Shown: positions 1 through 8,155, numbered from the stretch's first letter. The stretch: 14,352 nucleotides of DNA from Verrucomicrobiota bacterium (GCA_023443985.1 JAEZSJ010000367.1:1-14352); one strand, 5' to 3'. Numbers and translations are program-made. Notes: generated from the sequence alone by a model not told the origin.

Positions 1-2
1 AC

Positions 3-1238
3 CTCCGGCCGTGCGAGGCGCTCGACGGCGCCTCCGAGATCGGCCTGCGCGCCGCCGCCCGGCGCCTCGCCGACCTCGTACCGGCCACCGCGCTGGATTT
101 CGTCGCGCTCGGGCCGCAGGTCTCCGAGCTGCTCTGGCAGTTGCCGCAGCTCGACGAGTTTTTCGACGCCGCCGAGCTGCCCAAGCTCCTCTGGTGCCCG
201 GCGCGGGGCGAACTGCGCGTGACCTGCCTCGACGCCGCGAACGTGATCGCCGCGACGCTGCGCGAGTTCCGGCACGCGATCCTCACCTCGGCGACCCTCA
301 ACCCGCCCGACGCGTTCGCCACCGCCTGCGGACTCGACCGTGCCGCCGCCGTGGCGCCGCCCGCGCGAGGGGCGAAATCCGTCGAGCCTGCACCAGTCGA
401 CCTTGCCGCCACGCTCGGCAAGCTCCCGCGGGGCGCGAGGAAGAAGCTCGCCGGTCTCACCACCGCATCGGCCCTGCTCCGCGTCGAGGAGGAGCAGACC
501 CCGCCAGCCGTGCCGTTGCTGCGCGCCGACACGCCATGGCGCCGCGGCGCCTACCGCGTGGCGATCGACACCCGCGTCGACACCCGCTGGGAGCGGCGCA
601 ACCACCATTTCGAGACAACGGCCTCAACCGTCGCCCTGCTCCGTGCGGCCGCGGCGTCCGCGACCTCACGAGCCGAGCCAAACACAGTTCCGCGTCCCGC
701 CCCGGTCGCCGTCTTCTTCCCGAGCTACGCCTACGCCGAGGCCGTCGCCCAACATTGCGCCGCCTCGCACCCGGCGCTGCGTCTCGCCCAGCAGCCGCGG
801 GGACTCGATCTCGCCCAGCAGACGGCGTTCATCGAGGGCGCGCTCGCGGCGTGCGACGCGCTGTTCCTCATCCTCGGGACCGGCTACACCGAGGGCATCG
901 ATCTGCTCGGCGGGAGGATCACCCACGCGATGGTCGTCGGCCCCGCCCTGCCCGAGGTAAACGCCGTGCAGCGCGCGAAGCTCGCGCACAGCTCCGCCAA
1001 GTCCCGCGACGCCGCCTTCCGTCTCGTTTACCAGGTGCCGGGCATGCAGAAGGTGAACCAGGCGCTCGGGCGCCTCGTGCGCGCCCCCGGACACCACGCC
1101 ACGGTGCTGCTCCATTGTCGCCGTTTTTCGGAGTCAAGTTACGGCGAGCTGCTCGATCCCGAGCTGCAGTCCGCGCCGCTGCTCGACAGCGACGAACTCC
1201 TCGCGGCCTGGTTGGGCGGGCACGAGATCGCGCCCTGA
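3..1238 (+). CDS. DinG/XPD-like superfamily 2 ATP-dependent helicase, C-terminal part
   Basis: The reading frame is open at the left edge, so the N-terminal ATPase half (Walker A, DEAD/DEAH box) lies outside the window; 411 residues are visible. The signatures are those of the second RecA-like domain of DinG/Rad3/XPD helicases: 'ILTSATL' at about residues 93-99 (motif III), 'VAVFFPSYAYAE' at about 235-246 (motif IV region), 'GTGYTEGIDLLGG' at about 292-304 (motif V) and 'QALGRLVRAP' at about 353-362 (motif VI with its arginines). Family members unwind DNA 5' to 3' using ATP, and many carry an iron-sulfur cluster; that part cannot be judged here. An Ala/Pro-rich stretch of about 70 residues (about 112-180) follows motif III and may be a lineage-specific insertion. 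The stop is 151 bp before the GH28 start. No functional link to the sugar locus is evident, and the family call is firmer than the exact subfamily. Confidence 0.85.
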   Translation, partial: LRPCEALDGASEIGLRAAARRLADLVPATALDFVALGPQVSELLWQLPQLDEFFDAAELPKLLWCPARGELRVTCLDAANVIAATLREFRHAILTSATLNPPDAFATACGLDRAAAVAPPARGAKSVEPAPVDLAATLGKLPRGARKKLAGLTTASALLRVEEEQTPPAVPLLRADTPWRRGAYRVAIDTRVDTRWERRNHHFETTASTVALLRAAAASATSRAEPNTVPRPAPVAVFFPSYAYAEAVAQHCAASHPALRLAQQPRGLDLAQQTAFIEGALAACDALFLILGTGYTEGIDLLGGRITHAMVVGPALPEVNAVQRAKLAHSSAKSRDAAFRLVYQVPGMQKVNQALGRLVRAPGHHATVLLHCRRFSESSYGELLDPELQSAPLLDSDELLAAWLGGHEIAP

Positions 1239-1275
1239 CCGATCGGAAACGACCCGGGCGCACGTCGCCGCCGGA

Positions 1276-1287
1276 TTTACGTGGAAA
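1276..1287 (+). promoter_or_regulatory. Candidate LacI-type operator upstream of GH28
   Basis: The word TTTACGTGGAAA sits in the 151-bp gap between the helicase stop and the GH28 start, about 100 bp before the chosen GTG. It is an imperfect palindrome: four of six base pairs match about a central step, with outer TTT/AAA arms as in many LacI-family operators. The same 12 bases recur in inverted orientation at 10712-10723, in the receptor/LacI divergent region. It is flanked by a 7-bp direct repeat GCCGGAT (1270-1276 and 1291-1297) whose copies start 21 bp apart. The operator role is inferred from position and duplication; no binding data are available. Confidence 0.45.
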
Positions 1288-1389
1288 ACGGCCGGATCCT
1301 TGGTCTTCCGCCTCGCCCTGCCACGCTCCGGCCCAACACCCGGCTCCCGCCTTGGCGCTCCACTTTCGGGCGGCCCCCTTCTTCCTCCT

Positions 1390-3006
1390 GTGTCGACACC
1401 AGTCCCTCCTTCCGGCGATCGCCCTGCAGTCTTCGACGTGCGCGCCTTCGGTGCGCGCGGCGACGGCCTCGCGCTCGAAACCGCGGCGATCAATGCGGCA
1501 ATCGACGCGGCACACACCGCCGGCGGCGGCACCGTCGTCGTGCCGGCCGGGGACTACCTCTGCCACTCCCTCCGCCTGCGCAGCCGGATCACCCTCCAGC
1601 TCCAGGCCGGGGCCACCATCATCGCGGCCGATCCGCCCGCGGTCGGGCAACCCGGCGGCTACGACACGCCCGAGGAGGGCCCGCCGAACCATTTCCAGGA
1701 CTTCGGCCACTCCCGCTTCCGCAACAGCCTCATCTGGGGCGAGGAGCTCGAGCAGGTCGCCATCCTGGGCCCGGGGCGTCTCTACGGCCGCGGGCTGAGC
1801 CGCGGCAACGGCCGCGTCGCCCTTCCCGTCGGCGCGGTCGCGCCCCAGCCGCCCGGCCACCTCCCCGACGTGCTCGAGGCCGACGGGCCGGTCGAGCCTG
1901 TCGCGACCGACGCCGCCGGCCCCTTCGGATACCCCCATTCCTCGGATACCCTGCCGGCCGGGGTCGGCAACAAGACGATCGCCCTGCGCGCGTGCCGCCA
2001 GATCCTCCTGCGAGACCTCACGATCCTGCACGGCGGGCACTTCGCGGTCCTCGCGACCGCGTGCGACCATGTCACCATCGACAACCTGCTGATCGACACC
2101 AACCGCGACGGCATCGACATCGACGCCTGCCACAACGTCCGCATCTCCCGCTGCGCCGTGAACTCCCCGTGGGACGACGGCATCTGCATCAAGTCCTCGT
2201 TCGGCGGCGGTGTGCTCCGCTCGGTCGAGAACGTGACCGTGAGCGACTGCTACGTCAGCGGCTTCGAGGAGGGCACGCTCCTCGACGGGCGCCGCTCGCG
2301 GGTGATCCGCCACCGCGGCGGCCCGATCGGGCGGATCAAGCTCGGCACCGAGGGGACCGGCGGCTTCCGCAACATCGCCATCACCAACTGCGTGTTCGAG
2401 TTTTGCCGCGGCCTCGCCCTGGAGCAGGTCGATGGCGGCGTGATGGAGGACATCGTCGTGTCCAATCTCACGATGCGCGAGGTGATGAACGCCCCGGTCT
2501 TCGTGCGCGTCGGCGCGCGCCACCGCACACCCGTGCCAGACGCCCGCAGCTCGGCCCGGCGCATCCGCATCAGCAACGTGGTCGCCAGCGAGGTCGCGCC
2601 CGACCACGGGATCTTCGTGGCCGGCTTGGCCGACAGCCCGGTCGAGGGTCTGGCGCTGAGCGACATCCACCTGAGCTTCCGCGGCGGCGGCACGCCGGAG
2701 GATGCGCAGCGTAGCGTCCCGGAGCTGCCCGACGGCTATCCGGAGCCGTATCTCTTCGGGCGCCTTCCGGCCTGGGTCCTGTTCGCGCGCCACGTGCACG
2801 GTCTCACCGTCCGCGATCTCACCGGCGAGCTGCAGCAGGACGACGCCCGGCCCGCGGTACATCTGGACGATGTGGTCGCCAGCGCGCTCACCGCGGTGCG
2901 CTTGCCCCACCCGGCCGGTCGGCGCGACTGGATGATCCGTCGCGCCTGCGAGCTTCGCCTGCGCGAGTGCGACGGTGCACCCGACACCGTCCGCCACGCT
3001 TTCTGA
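1390..3006 (+). CDS. Glycoside hydrolase family 28 (polygalacturonase-like) enzyme
   Basis: Predicted 538-residue right-handed beta-helix enzyme of the family that hydrolyses galacturonic-acid linkages in pectin. The N-terminus 'FDVRAFGARGDG' (about residues 15-26) is the usual opening of GH28/pectate-lyase-like helices. Catalytic-region signatures are 'NRDGID' (about 238-243, the NTDG-like motif), 'WDDGICIK' (about 261-268, the DD motif) and 'RIKLGTE' (about 315-321, the RIK motif). The usual Gly-His-Gly motif between DD and RIK is not visible; that position reads 'GFEEGTLLDG', which suggests a non-standard subfamily and perhaps altered specificity. I chose GTG at 1390 because the family fold begins soon after it and because starting at TTG 1300 would leave little room for a promoter after the operator-like site; TTG 1300 remains possible and would add 30 residues. 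No signal peptide is seen with either start, so a cytoplasmic location is inferred. It converges on the GH43-fusion gene, with 18 bp between the stop codons. Confidence 0.85.
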   Translation: MSTPVPPSGDRPAVFDVRAFGARGDGLALETAAINAAIDAAHTAGGGTVVVPAGDYLCHSLRLRSRITLQLQAGATIIAADPPAVGQPGGYDTPEEGPPNHFQDFGHSRFRNSLIWGEELEQVAILGPGRLYGRGLSRGNGRVALPVGAVAPQPPGHLPDVLEADGPVEPVATDAAGPFGYPHSSDTLPAGVGNKTIALRACRQILLRDLTILHGGHFAVLATACDHVTIDNLLIDTNRDGIDIDACHNVRISRCAVNSPWDDGICIKSSFGGGVLRSVENVTVSDCYVSGFEEGTLLDGRRSRVIRHRGGPIGRIKLGTEGTGGFRNIAITNCVFEFCRGLALEQVDGGVMEDIVVSNLTMREVMNAPVFVRVGARHRTPVPDARSSARRIRISNVVASEVAPDHGIFVAGLADSPVEGLALSDIHLSFRGGGTPEDAQRSVPELPDGYPEPYLFGRLPAWVLFARHVHGLTVRDLTGELQQDDARPAVHLDDVVASALTAVRLPHPAGRRDWMIRRACELRLRECDGAPDTVRHAF

Positions 3007-3027
3007 GCGGCGGGCCCGCCGCGCTCA
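3004..3027. terminator. Shared palindrome between convergent glycosidase genes, likely bidirectional terminator
   Basis: A GC-rich palindrome begins with the TGA of GH28 (3004-3006) and ends with the TCA complement of the GH43-fusion stop (3025-3027). Its core GGCGGGCCCGCC (3009-3020) is a perfect 12-bp palindrome, and TGAGC/GCTCA arms lie outside it with a 2-nt bulge. No T-tract follows on either strand, so if it terminates transcription it does so as a strong GC hairpin or with Rho. The termination role is inferred from position. Confidence 0.5.
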
Positions 3028-6000
3028 GGGCAGCGGCATCAGCCCCTCGGCGCGGATACACCACGTCCCATCCTGCGGAAAACCGGGATGCGGGTCCGCG
3101 CAACCGTTCCAGCCGGCGACCATCAGCGCGACCGCGGCGAGGAAGGAGCCGTTGGCGGGCAGGTAGGCGGCGATCTCACGGCGACCGGCGGCTTGGTCGG
3201 CCTGGGCGCGATCGCTGCCCTGCGGGCAATGGCCGTTCGGCGCATACCAGTTGTTCGGCCCTTCGCGCAGCAACACCTCGAGCGCGATGTCGGGGCGCCC
3301 GAGCCGCGTCGCCGTCATCGCGATCATCGGATAGTCCCAGCCCCAGATCTTCGTCCGCCAATCCCACTCTGCGAGCACCGCCGCGAGCGTGCGTCGCATG
3401 GTCGCCTCGTCGACGGCCGCGGTGGGCGGCAGGAAGCCGAGAGCCATGAGCATCTCCGGATGGTCGTGTCGGCTCGCGAGATTCTCCCAGGTGTCCGGAT
3501 GGGACTCGAGAGCGACGTACTTGCCGTCGCGCACCGGCAGCGGGGCCAGGTCCCGGAGCCGCTCGTCCCAACCGGCATCGCGGGCCAGGCCCGCCCGCAC
3601 GCGCCACCGCTGTGCGGTCTCCAGGGCCCAGCGCCAATAGGCGAGCTCGAAGGAGGGGTTCCGGCTTGTCGCCGGATCATGGATCTCCTGCGCGATCCAC
3701 AGCGGCGGCCCGAGGTCGTAACGGCCGGTGGCCGGATTGCGGACGAGCATCGACGCGAGGCAGTCGGCCGTGGCGAAGACCAGCTCCCGATACTTCGCGA
3801 GGTTCTCCGCGGAGGGCGACTGGCGCAGGAGGAGATCGGCGAGGTGGAGCGGGTGCGGCTGGTTCCAGACGATGAGCGGGTTGCCGCCGGGGCTCTCGCG
3901 CCCGTCCGGCCCGACCATCTTCGCCCAGCGCGCACCCGCCAGTCCGCGACTGGCGGCCAGCGCCCGCGCCTCGGGCAGACGCGCGCGGTACCAGTCGAGG
4001 CCGCGTTCCGCGAGATCAGGCCGTCCCCACAGCACGAAATGCGCGGTGTGCCACCAGAGCATCTCGGTGTGGTGTTTGCCGTACCACGTGTTGCAGGTGA
4101 GCCCGCTCTCCTGCGGTGGCACCTCGCCGACGCATTGGATGCCGGTGAGGTAACGCGACAGGACGATCCTCTCCTCGAGCTTGGGTGCGAGCGGATTGGT
4201 GCTGCCCGTGAAGTCGACCGCCGCACCCGAGCGCCAGAACTGCGCCCAGTGGGCGGCGGATGCCTCGACGATCGCTTTCCAGGCGTTCTCGGGCTGTTCG
4301 CCGCTCCCGCTCGGCATCCCCGCGGAGAACTGCAGCGACAACTGCAACACCGCCCCGCCTCCGCCGCCGCGCAGCGTGAACTCATGCCTCCCCTCCGTCT
4401 CCAGAACCTGGTTGCTTGTAACATAATATGTTACATTTCCGGCTCTCCGGCGGAGCCACGTCGCGGTGAGCGCCTCGGTGGAATGCTCCTCCGGTCGGCT
4501 CCAGTCGAGCGGCGGGGTGTTCTTCACGCTGGGATCGTGCCCGCGTGGAAACGCGAGCCGCACGCGCAGCTTTCCCCGTTTCACCCACTCCGACTCGACC
4601 TCGACCGCGATTCGATCGGCGCGGGGATCGCAGGCGGTGGTCACCCGCACGGGCCGGCCGTCGAGCTTGAAGCGGCTGGTGATGATCCCCGTCCAGAGAT
4701 CGAGCGTCTGCTCGGGCTCCTGGATGTCCCCCGGTTGCAGCGGTGAACCGTCGGGCTTGTCCCACTCGAGGGCGAGTTGTCCGAGCGGATGCAGGCGCGG
4801 ATTCCGCCGCAGCCACTCCCCCGCCGGGGACGCCGCGCGCGTGGGGTACGCGACGATCCGTCCGTCGGCGTGCAGGAAGTCCTGGTTCGTGTCCGCGAGC
4901 TGGAAGTTCTCCGGGTTCGGCTCGGTCGTCCAACACCAGCGCGCGAGGGTTTCGAGCGGGATGCCATGGCGCCGGTAATGCTCGCCGAAGGTCTGCAGGC
5001 CGGTGACATCGACCGTGAAGGCGAAGCCGCCGTTGCCGACGCTGAGCGGCGCCAGTGGGTCGACGCGACGAGTCACCGGATTATGGCGACGCACCAGCGC
5101 CTCGCGGTCGATCGGCGTCGTCGCGGGCAGCAGGTTCGGCAACGCCTCGGTTCCATGGGCAAGACGGAAGTAGTCGAAGTCCGCCGCGCCGTCGCCCGCG
5201 CCGGTGCAGAAAAGCGCCAAGCGTGCGCCTTTCCATTGGCCTGCGCTCAGGGTGATCGCGAGCCCGGTGTCGACAAACGCGCCGCCGTCGACCGCGTACG
5301 ACAGGCGCGCCGCGTCGCCGTGATGCTCCGCCCGCAGCCGCACGATCGGGGTCGCCGTCGGCGGCCCCTGACCGCCGCGCCACACGACGCGCCAGACCGC
5401 GCCCTCGCGGCGCACGCCGATCTCGTGTAACTCCTTGCCGCACTGCCAGGCGAGACCGGTCGACTGCCCCTCCGCCAGCCGCGTCGCGTCGAGCGCGATC
5501 TCGGCCGTGCCGGACGCGCCCCAGAGTTTCTGCGTCAATATGCCACGCGCCTCGCCCAGCGTGGCCGCGGGTCGCCCGTGCAACCGCAACCACCCCGGGC
5601 GCGCGCCCAGCGACCAACCGTCCGGCACGGGGTTGTGGTTCCACTGCCACTGGGGCGCGAGGCGGGGCGAGGCGAACTCGTCGCTGGTCTGCGGCACCAT
5701 CGGCGCGTCCGGCGCGGCAACCATCGGTATCCGGCCGCGCTCCACCGGCCGACCGTCGTCGCCAAAGACCGGCCAATCCCCCTCCCATCGCACCGGCTGC
5801 AGGTAGCCGATGCGCCCCAGGTGCCCGGCGGCTTTGAAGCCGATGAACCACGACTCGCCGTTGTCGAGCTCCACGAGTCCGCCTTGGTGCGGACCGCCGT
5901 CGGGCACGACGACACGGCGCTCGTAGGGTCCTTCGATCCAGCGCGAGCGCAGCATGCTCTGGCCGCCACGCTCGACTCCGCCCTCGGGCAAGGAGAGGTA

Positions 6001-6648
6001 GTACCAGCCGTTGCGTTTGAAGAGCTTTGGGCCTTCCGCCACCGGCCCGCGGTAGATCTCGATGCCGTCGTCGAGCAACTGGGTGCCGTCGGCGCTCATC
6101 CGGTGCAGGTAGATCGGACCGGCGCCGAGTCGGCCACGCACGAGGTAGGCCTGCCCGTCGTCATCCCAGAACGGGCACGGGTCCTCCCATTGCTCGACCG
6201 TCCGCACGGTGACGGGCCCAGTCCACGGGCCCGCCGGATCGCGGGCGGTCCAGAGAAACAGGCCGTCTCTCGGGGTGCAGGCGTAGAGGAAGAACTGTCC
6301 GTCGTGGTACCGCAGCGACGGCGCCCACGTCCCCTCGCCGTAGCCGTTCATCTCGTCGTACTTCGCCGCCACCGGCAACCGGTCGAACACCCGCGTCAGG
6401 ACGCGCCAGTTCACCAGGTCGCGCGAGTGCAGCACCTGGATCCCCATGAAATGGAACTCGGAGGCGACCAGATAGAAGTCGTCGCCCACCCGAATCACAT
6501 CCGGGTCGGAGTAGTCCGCCGGCAGGATCGGATTCCGGTACGTGCCATCGCCCTGGTCGCCCCACGGCAGTGGTCGAGCCGGCAGGCCGGCGCCGCCCAG
6601 CACGACCGCGAGGCAGCAGGCGAGGAGCGGAAGACGCACGGCGGGCAT
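3025..6648 (-). CDS. Secreted two-module glycosidase: GH43 (xylosidase/arabinofuranosidase-like) fused to a six-hairpin-glycosidase-like domain
   Basis: Predicted 1207-residue exported enzyme. I chose ATG 6648 because it begins a clean signal peptide (MPAVRLPLLACCLAVVL); an upstream TTG-type start at 6717 would overlap the transporter stop and bury the signal. Module 1 (about residues 34-317) is a GH43 five-bladed propeller opening with 'NPILPADYSDPDVIRVGDD'. Candidate catalytic residues are Asp48 (DPD, base), Asp156 (WEDP, pKa modulator) and Glu205 (AEGPKLF, acid). A concanavalin-A-like beta-sandwich (about 322-497, from 'DEFASPRLAPQWQWNHNP') follows, as in the beta-xylosidase/arabinofuranosidase branch of GH43. 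Module 2 (about 510-1207) opens with 'PLSVGNGGFAFTVDVTGLQT' and has an acidic/aromatic motif 'HTEMLWWHTAHF' (about 860-871), resembling (alpha/alpha)6-barrel proteins; its exact family and specificity were not identified. The gene starts 52 bp after the MFS stop, so it is probably cotranscribed with it. An odd AT-rich palindrome lies at residues about 738-744. Confidence is high for GH43 and moderate for module 2. Confidence 0.85.
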   Translation of the reverse strand: MPAVRLPLLACCLAVVLGGAGLPARPLPWGDQGDGTYRNPILPADYSDPDVIRVGDDFYLVASEFHFMGIQVLHSRDLVNWRVLTRVFDRLPVAAKYDEMNGYGEGTWAPSLRYHDGQFFLYACTPRDGLFLWTARDPAGPWTGPVTVRTVEQWEDPCPFWDDDGQAYLVRGRLGAGPIYLHRMSADGTQLLDDGIEIYRGPVAEGPKLFKRNGWYYLSLPEGGVERGGQSMLRSRWIEGPYERRVVVPDGGPHQGGLVELDNGESWFIGFKAAGHLGRIGYLQPVRWEGDWPVFGDDGRPVERGRIPMVAAPDAPMVPQTSDEFASPRLAPQWQWNHNPVPDGWSLGARPGWLRLHGRPAATLGEARGILTQKLWGASGTAEIALDATRLAEGQSTGLAWQCGKELHEIGVRREGAVWRVVWRGGQGPPTATPIVRLRAEHHGDAARLSYAVDGGAFVDTGLAITLSAGQWKGARLALFCTGAGDGAADFDYFRLAHGTEALPNLLPATTPIDREALVRRHNPVTRRVDPLAPLSVGNGGFAFTVDVTGLQTFGEHYRRHGIPLETLARWCWTTEPNPENFQLADTNQDFLHADGRIVAYPTRAASPAGEWLRRNPRLHPLGQLALEWDKPDGSPLQPGDIQEPEQTLDLWTGIITSRFKLDGRPVRVTTACDPRADRIAVEVESEWVKRGKLRVRLAFPRGHDPSVKNTPPLDWSRPEEHSTEALTATWLRRRAGNVTYYVTSNQVLETEGRHEFTLRGGGGGAVLQLSLQFSAGMPSGSGEQPENAWKAIVEASAAHWAQFWRSGAAVDFTGSTNPLAPKLEERIVLSRYLTGIQCVGEVPPQESGLTCNTWYGKHHTEMLWWHTAHFVLWGRPDLAERGLDWYRARLPEARALAASRGLAGARWAKMVGPDGRESPGGNPLIVWNQPHPLHLADLLLRQSPSAENLAKYRELVFATADCLASMLVRNPATGRYDLGPPLWIAQEIHDPATSRNPSFELAYWRWALETAQRWRVRAGLARDAGWDERLRDLAPLPVRDGKYVALESHPDTWENLASRHDHPEMLMALGFLPPTAAVDEATMRRTLAAVLAEWDWRTKIWGWDYPMIAMTATRLGRPDIALEVLLREGPNNWYAPNGHCPQGSDRAQADQAAGRREIAAYLPANGSFLAAVALMVAGWNGCADPHPGFPQDGTWCIRAEGLMPLP
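4417..4435. repeat. Perfect AT-rich 19-bp palindrome inside the GH43-fusion gene
   Basis: TGTAACATAATATGTTACA has perfect 9-bp arms around one central A, inside a coding sequence that is otherwise strongly GC-rich. On the coding strand it spells Val-Thr-Tyr-Tyr-Val-Thr with codons GTA, ACA, TAT, TAT, GTT and ACA. The preceding AGA, GGA and AAT codons also end in A or T, against the GC-ending habit of the gene. Both strands contain -10-like hexamers (CATAAT, TATTAT), but no fitting -35 was seen. It looks like a protein-binding site, but its role is unknown. Confidence 0.6.
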
Positions 6649-6700
6649 CGCCACCAGCGTAGCCGCCGCGCGGGGCCGGTCGAGCCGCCGCTGTTGCCGT

Positions 6701-8155
6701 TCAGAGCGGCGCCACATAGCCGTCGCGGCCGCCGAGTCGGTCGCGGTGTTTCTGAACCATGAAGACCCCGTAGAGCGCGCCGCCGTAGAGCGCCGCCATC
6801 ATGAGGTTCACCAAGCGGTAGCGCCCGAAGACCACCTCACCCAGCAACGGGAGCGACAACGTGAAGCTCCAGCCTTGGAGCGCGTCCAGAATCCAGCCGG
6901 CGACCGGGCTGATGGTCGCGACGACGAGCGACTGCACGATCGTGTTGGCCCCGGCGAGCTGGCTGTACCGGAGCGGATGGAAGATCTCCTGGGTGAGCTT
7001 GAGCTGTGCGAGCATCACGACCCAGAACGGCACGCCGTAGAGCGTGATGAACGCGAGCGCGAGGTAGCTGCGCGGGCCCACGGCCAGAAAATACGAGGCG
7101 GCGTAGCCGAAGGTGATCAACGCCAACCCCCACTTCAGGACCGTGACGGCGCCGCGTTTGTCCACGAGCCAGCCGATCGGGAACGCGATCACGACCCACA
7201 CGATCATCGCCCACGACTTCGCCTTGCCGGCGGCATCCTGCGTCATGCCGAGCTCGTGCTGCGGGAAGAAGACCGTGAACTGCATCAACCCGAGCAGCGC
7301 GCCGTATAGGCAGATGCGGACGAAATACGTCCAGAGGTAGACCGGATGCCGGTAGGATTCGGAGACGAAGGTGCGGATCGCGTGGCGCAGTTTTCCCCCG
7401 CCAGCAGCGCGCTCCGCATCGCGGCCGATCGTCTCGACCGGCGGGTAGGTGCCCTCGCGCACAAACCAGCAGATCGCGGAGAAGCCGACCAGGTTCAGCG
7501 CGGCGATGCCCAGGAAGATCGGTTTGGCGTGGGTCTCGGCATGGCCGAGCAGCCAGTAGTTGATGATGAACGTGCCGGCCGCGCCGAAGAGCCGGAAGAG
7601 CGCGAGGAACCGTCCCATGTGCGTGTCGGGCACCACGTCGCGCAGCAGCCCGAAGAACGTCACGTTCGTCACCGTCTGGAACGTGCGGTACAAGAGCACC
7701 AGCAGAGCGAACAGGAACAGCGTGGAGCCGATCGAGAACACCTCCAGCCAGCGCCCGAGCCAGCCGCTCTCGCCGCCGAGCGTCTGCGCCAGTTCCGGGG
7801 CGAAGGGCGTGAGCGCCAGGAACACCGTGACGAACGGCGTTGCCAGGAACAGCAGCGGGATGCGCCGGCCCCAGCGGGTCCGCAGCCGGTCGGAGTAGTA
7901 CCCCACCGGCGGCATGATCAGGAGCTGCAGCACGGCGTTGAACGTGCCGATGATCACGCCGATCGCCGTATCCGACGCTCCATGCTGCTTGAGGATCAAC
8001 GGCAGCAGGTTCGGCTCGACCATGTCGATCAACGTGAACACCACCTCGCCGCCGAGCAGCCAGGCGAACACGTTGAAAAGACCGCGGGTGGTGTAGGTCA
8101 GGGTGCCGGCCCGATAGACCGGGCCCGACGTTGCCGGTGGCGGCTGCGGGGACAT
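6701..8155 (-). CDS. MFS transporter, GPH/SLC45-like sugar:cation symporter type
   Basis: A 484-residue inner-membrane carrier with about twelve hydrophobic segments. The loop after TM2-TM3 carries the MFS motif A 'GYYSDRLRTRWGRRIP' (about residues 85-100), and its second-half counterpart is 'GWLVDKRGAVTVLKWG' (about 328-343). The Arg/Asp-rich 'SDRLRTRWGRR' version is typical of sugar:cation symporters related to the GPH and SLC45 groups, which move di- or oligosaccharides with H+ or Na+. Substrate cannot be read from sequence; the neighbours suggest a pentose- or galacturonate-containing oligosaccharide. ATG 8155 is preceded on its own strand by a C-rich leader with no Shine-Dalgarno match. 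It lies 88 bp downstream of the receptor stop and 52 bp upstream of the GH43 fusion, consistent with a receptor-transporter-enzyme operon. Confidence 0.85.
   Translation of the reverse strand: MSPQPPPATSGPVYRAGTLTYTTRGLFNVFAWLLGGEVVFTLIDMVEPNLLPLILKQHGASDTAIGVIIGTFNAVLQLLIMPPVGYYSDRLRTRWGRRIPLLFLATPFVTVFLALTPFAPELAQTLGGESGWLGRWLEVFSIGSTLFLFALLVLLYRTFQTVTNVTFFGLLRDVVPDTHMGRFLALFRLFGAAGTFIINYWLLGHAETHAKPIFLGIAALNLVGFSAICWFVREGTYPPVETIGRDAERAAGGGKLRHAIRTFVSESYRHPVYLWTYFVRICLYGALLGLMQFTVFFPQHELGMTQDAAGKAKSWAMIVWVVIAFPIGWLVDKRGAVTVLKWGLALITFGYAASYFLAVGPRSYLALAFITLYGVPFWVVMLAQLKLTQEIFHPLRYSQLAGANTIVQSLVVATISPVAGWILDALQGWSFTLSLPLLGEVVFGRYRLVNLMMAALYGGALYGVFMVQKHRDRLGGRDGYVAPL

Noticed and set aside
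1300..1389. TTG 1300 as the GH28 start
   Set aside because: It would place the start 12 bp after the operator-like site and add a Pro/Gly-rich stretch with no signal-peptide character; kept only as an alternative.
919..2997. A 692-codon minus-strand open frame opposite the helicase end and GH28
   Set aside because: Ala/Asp/Val/Arg-rich translation with no family resemblance; it is the usual antisense shadow of GC-rich coding DNA, and GH28 opposite it is a clear family member.
3088..4746. A long plus-strand open frame opposite the GH43 fusion
   Set aside because: No recognisable domain and Arg/Gly/Ala-rich composition; the opposite strand encodes conserved glycosidase motifs throughout.
5578..6762. 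A long plus-strand open frame opposite the GH43 module
   Set aside because: His/Arg/Pro-rich shadow without motifs, fully antisense to the catalytic GH43 region.
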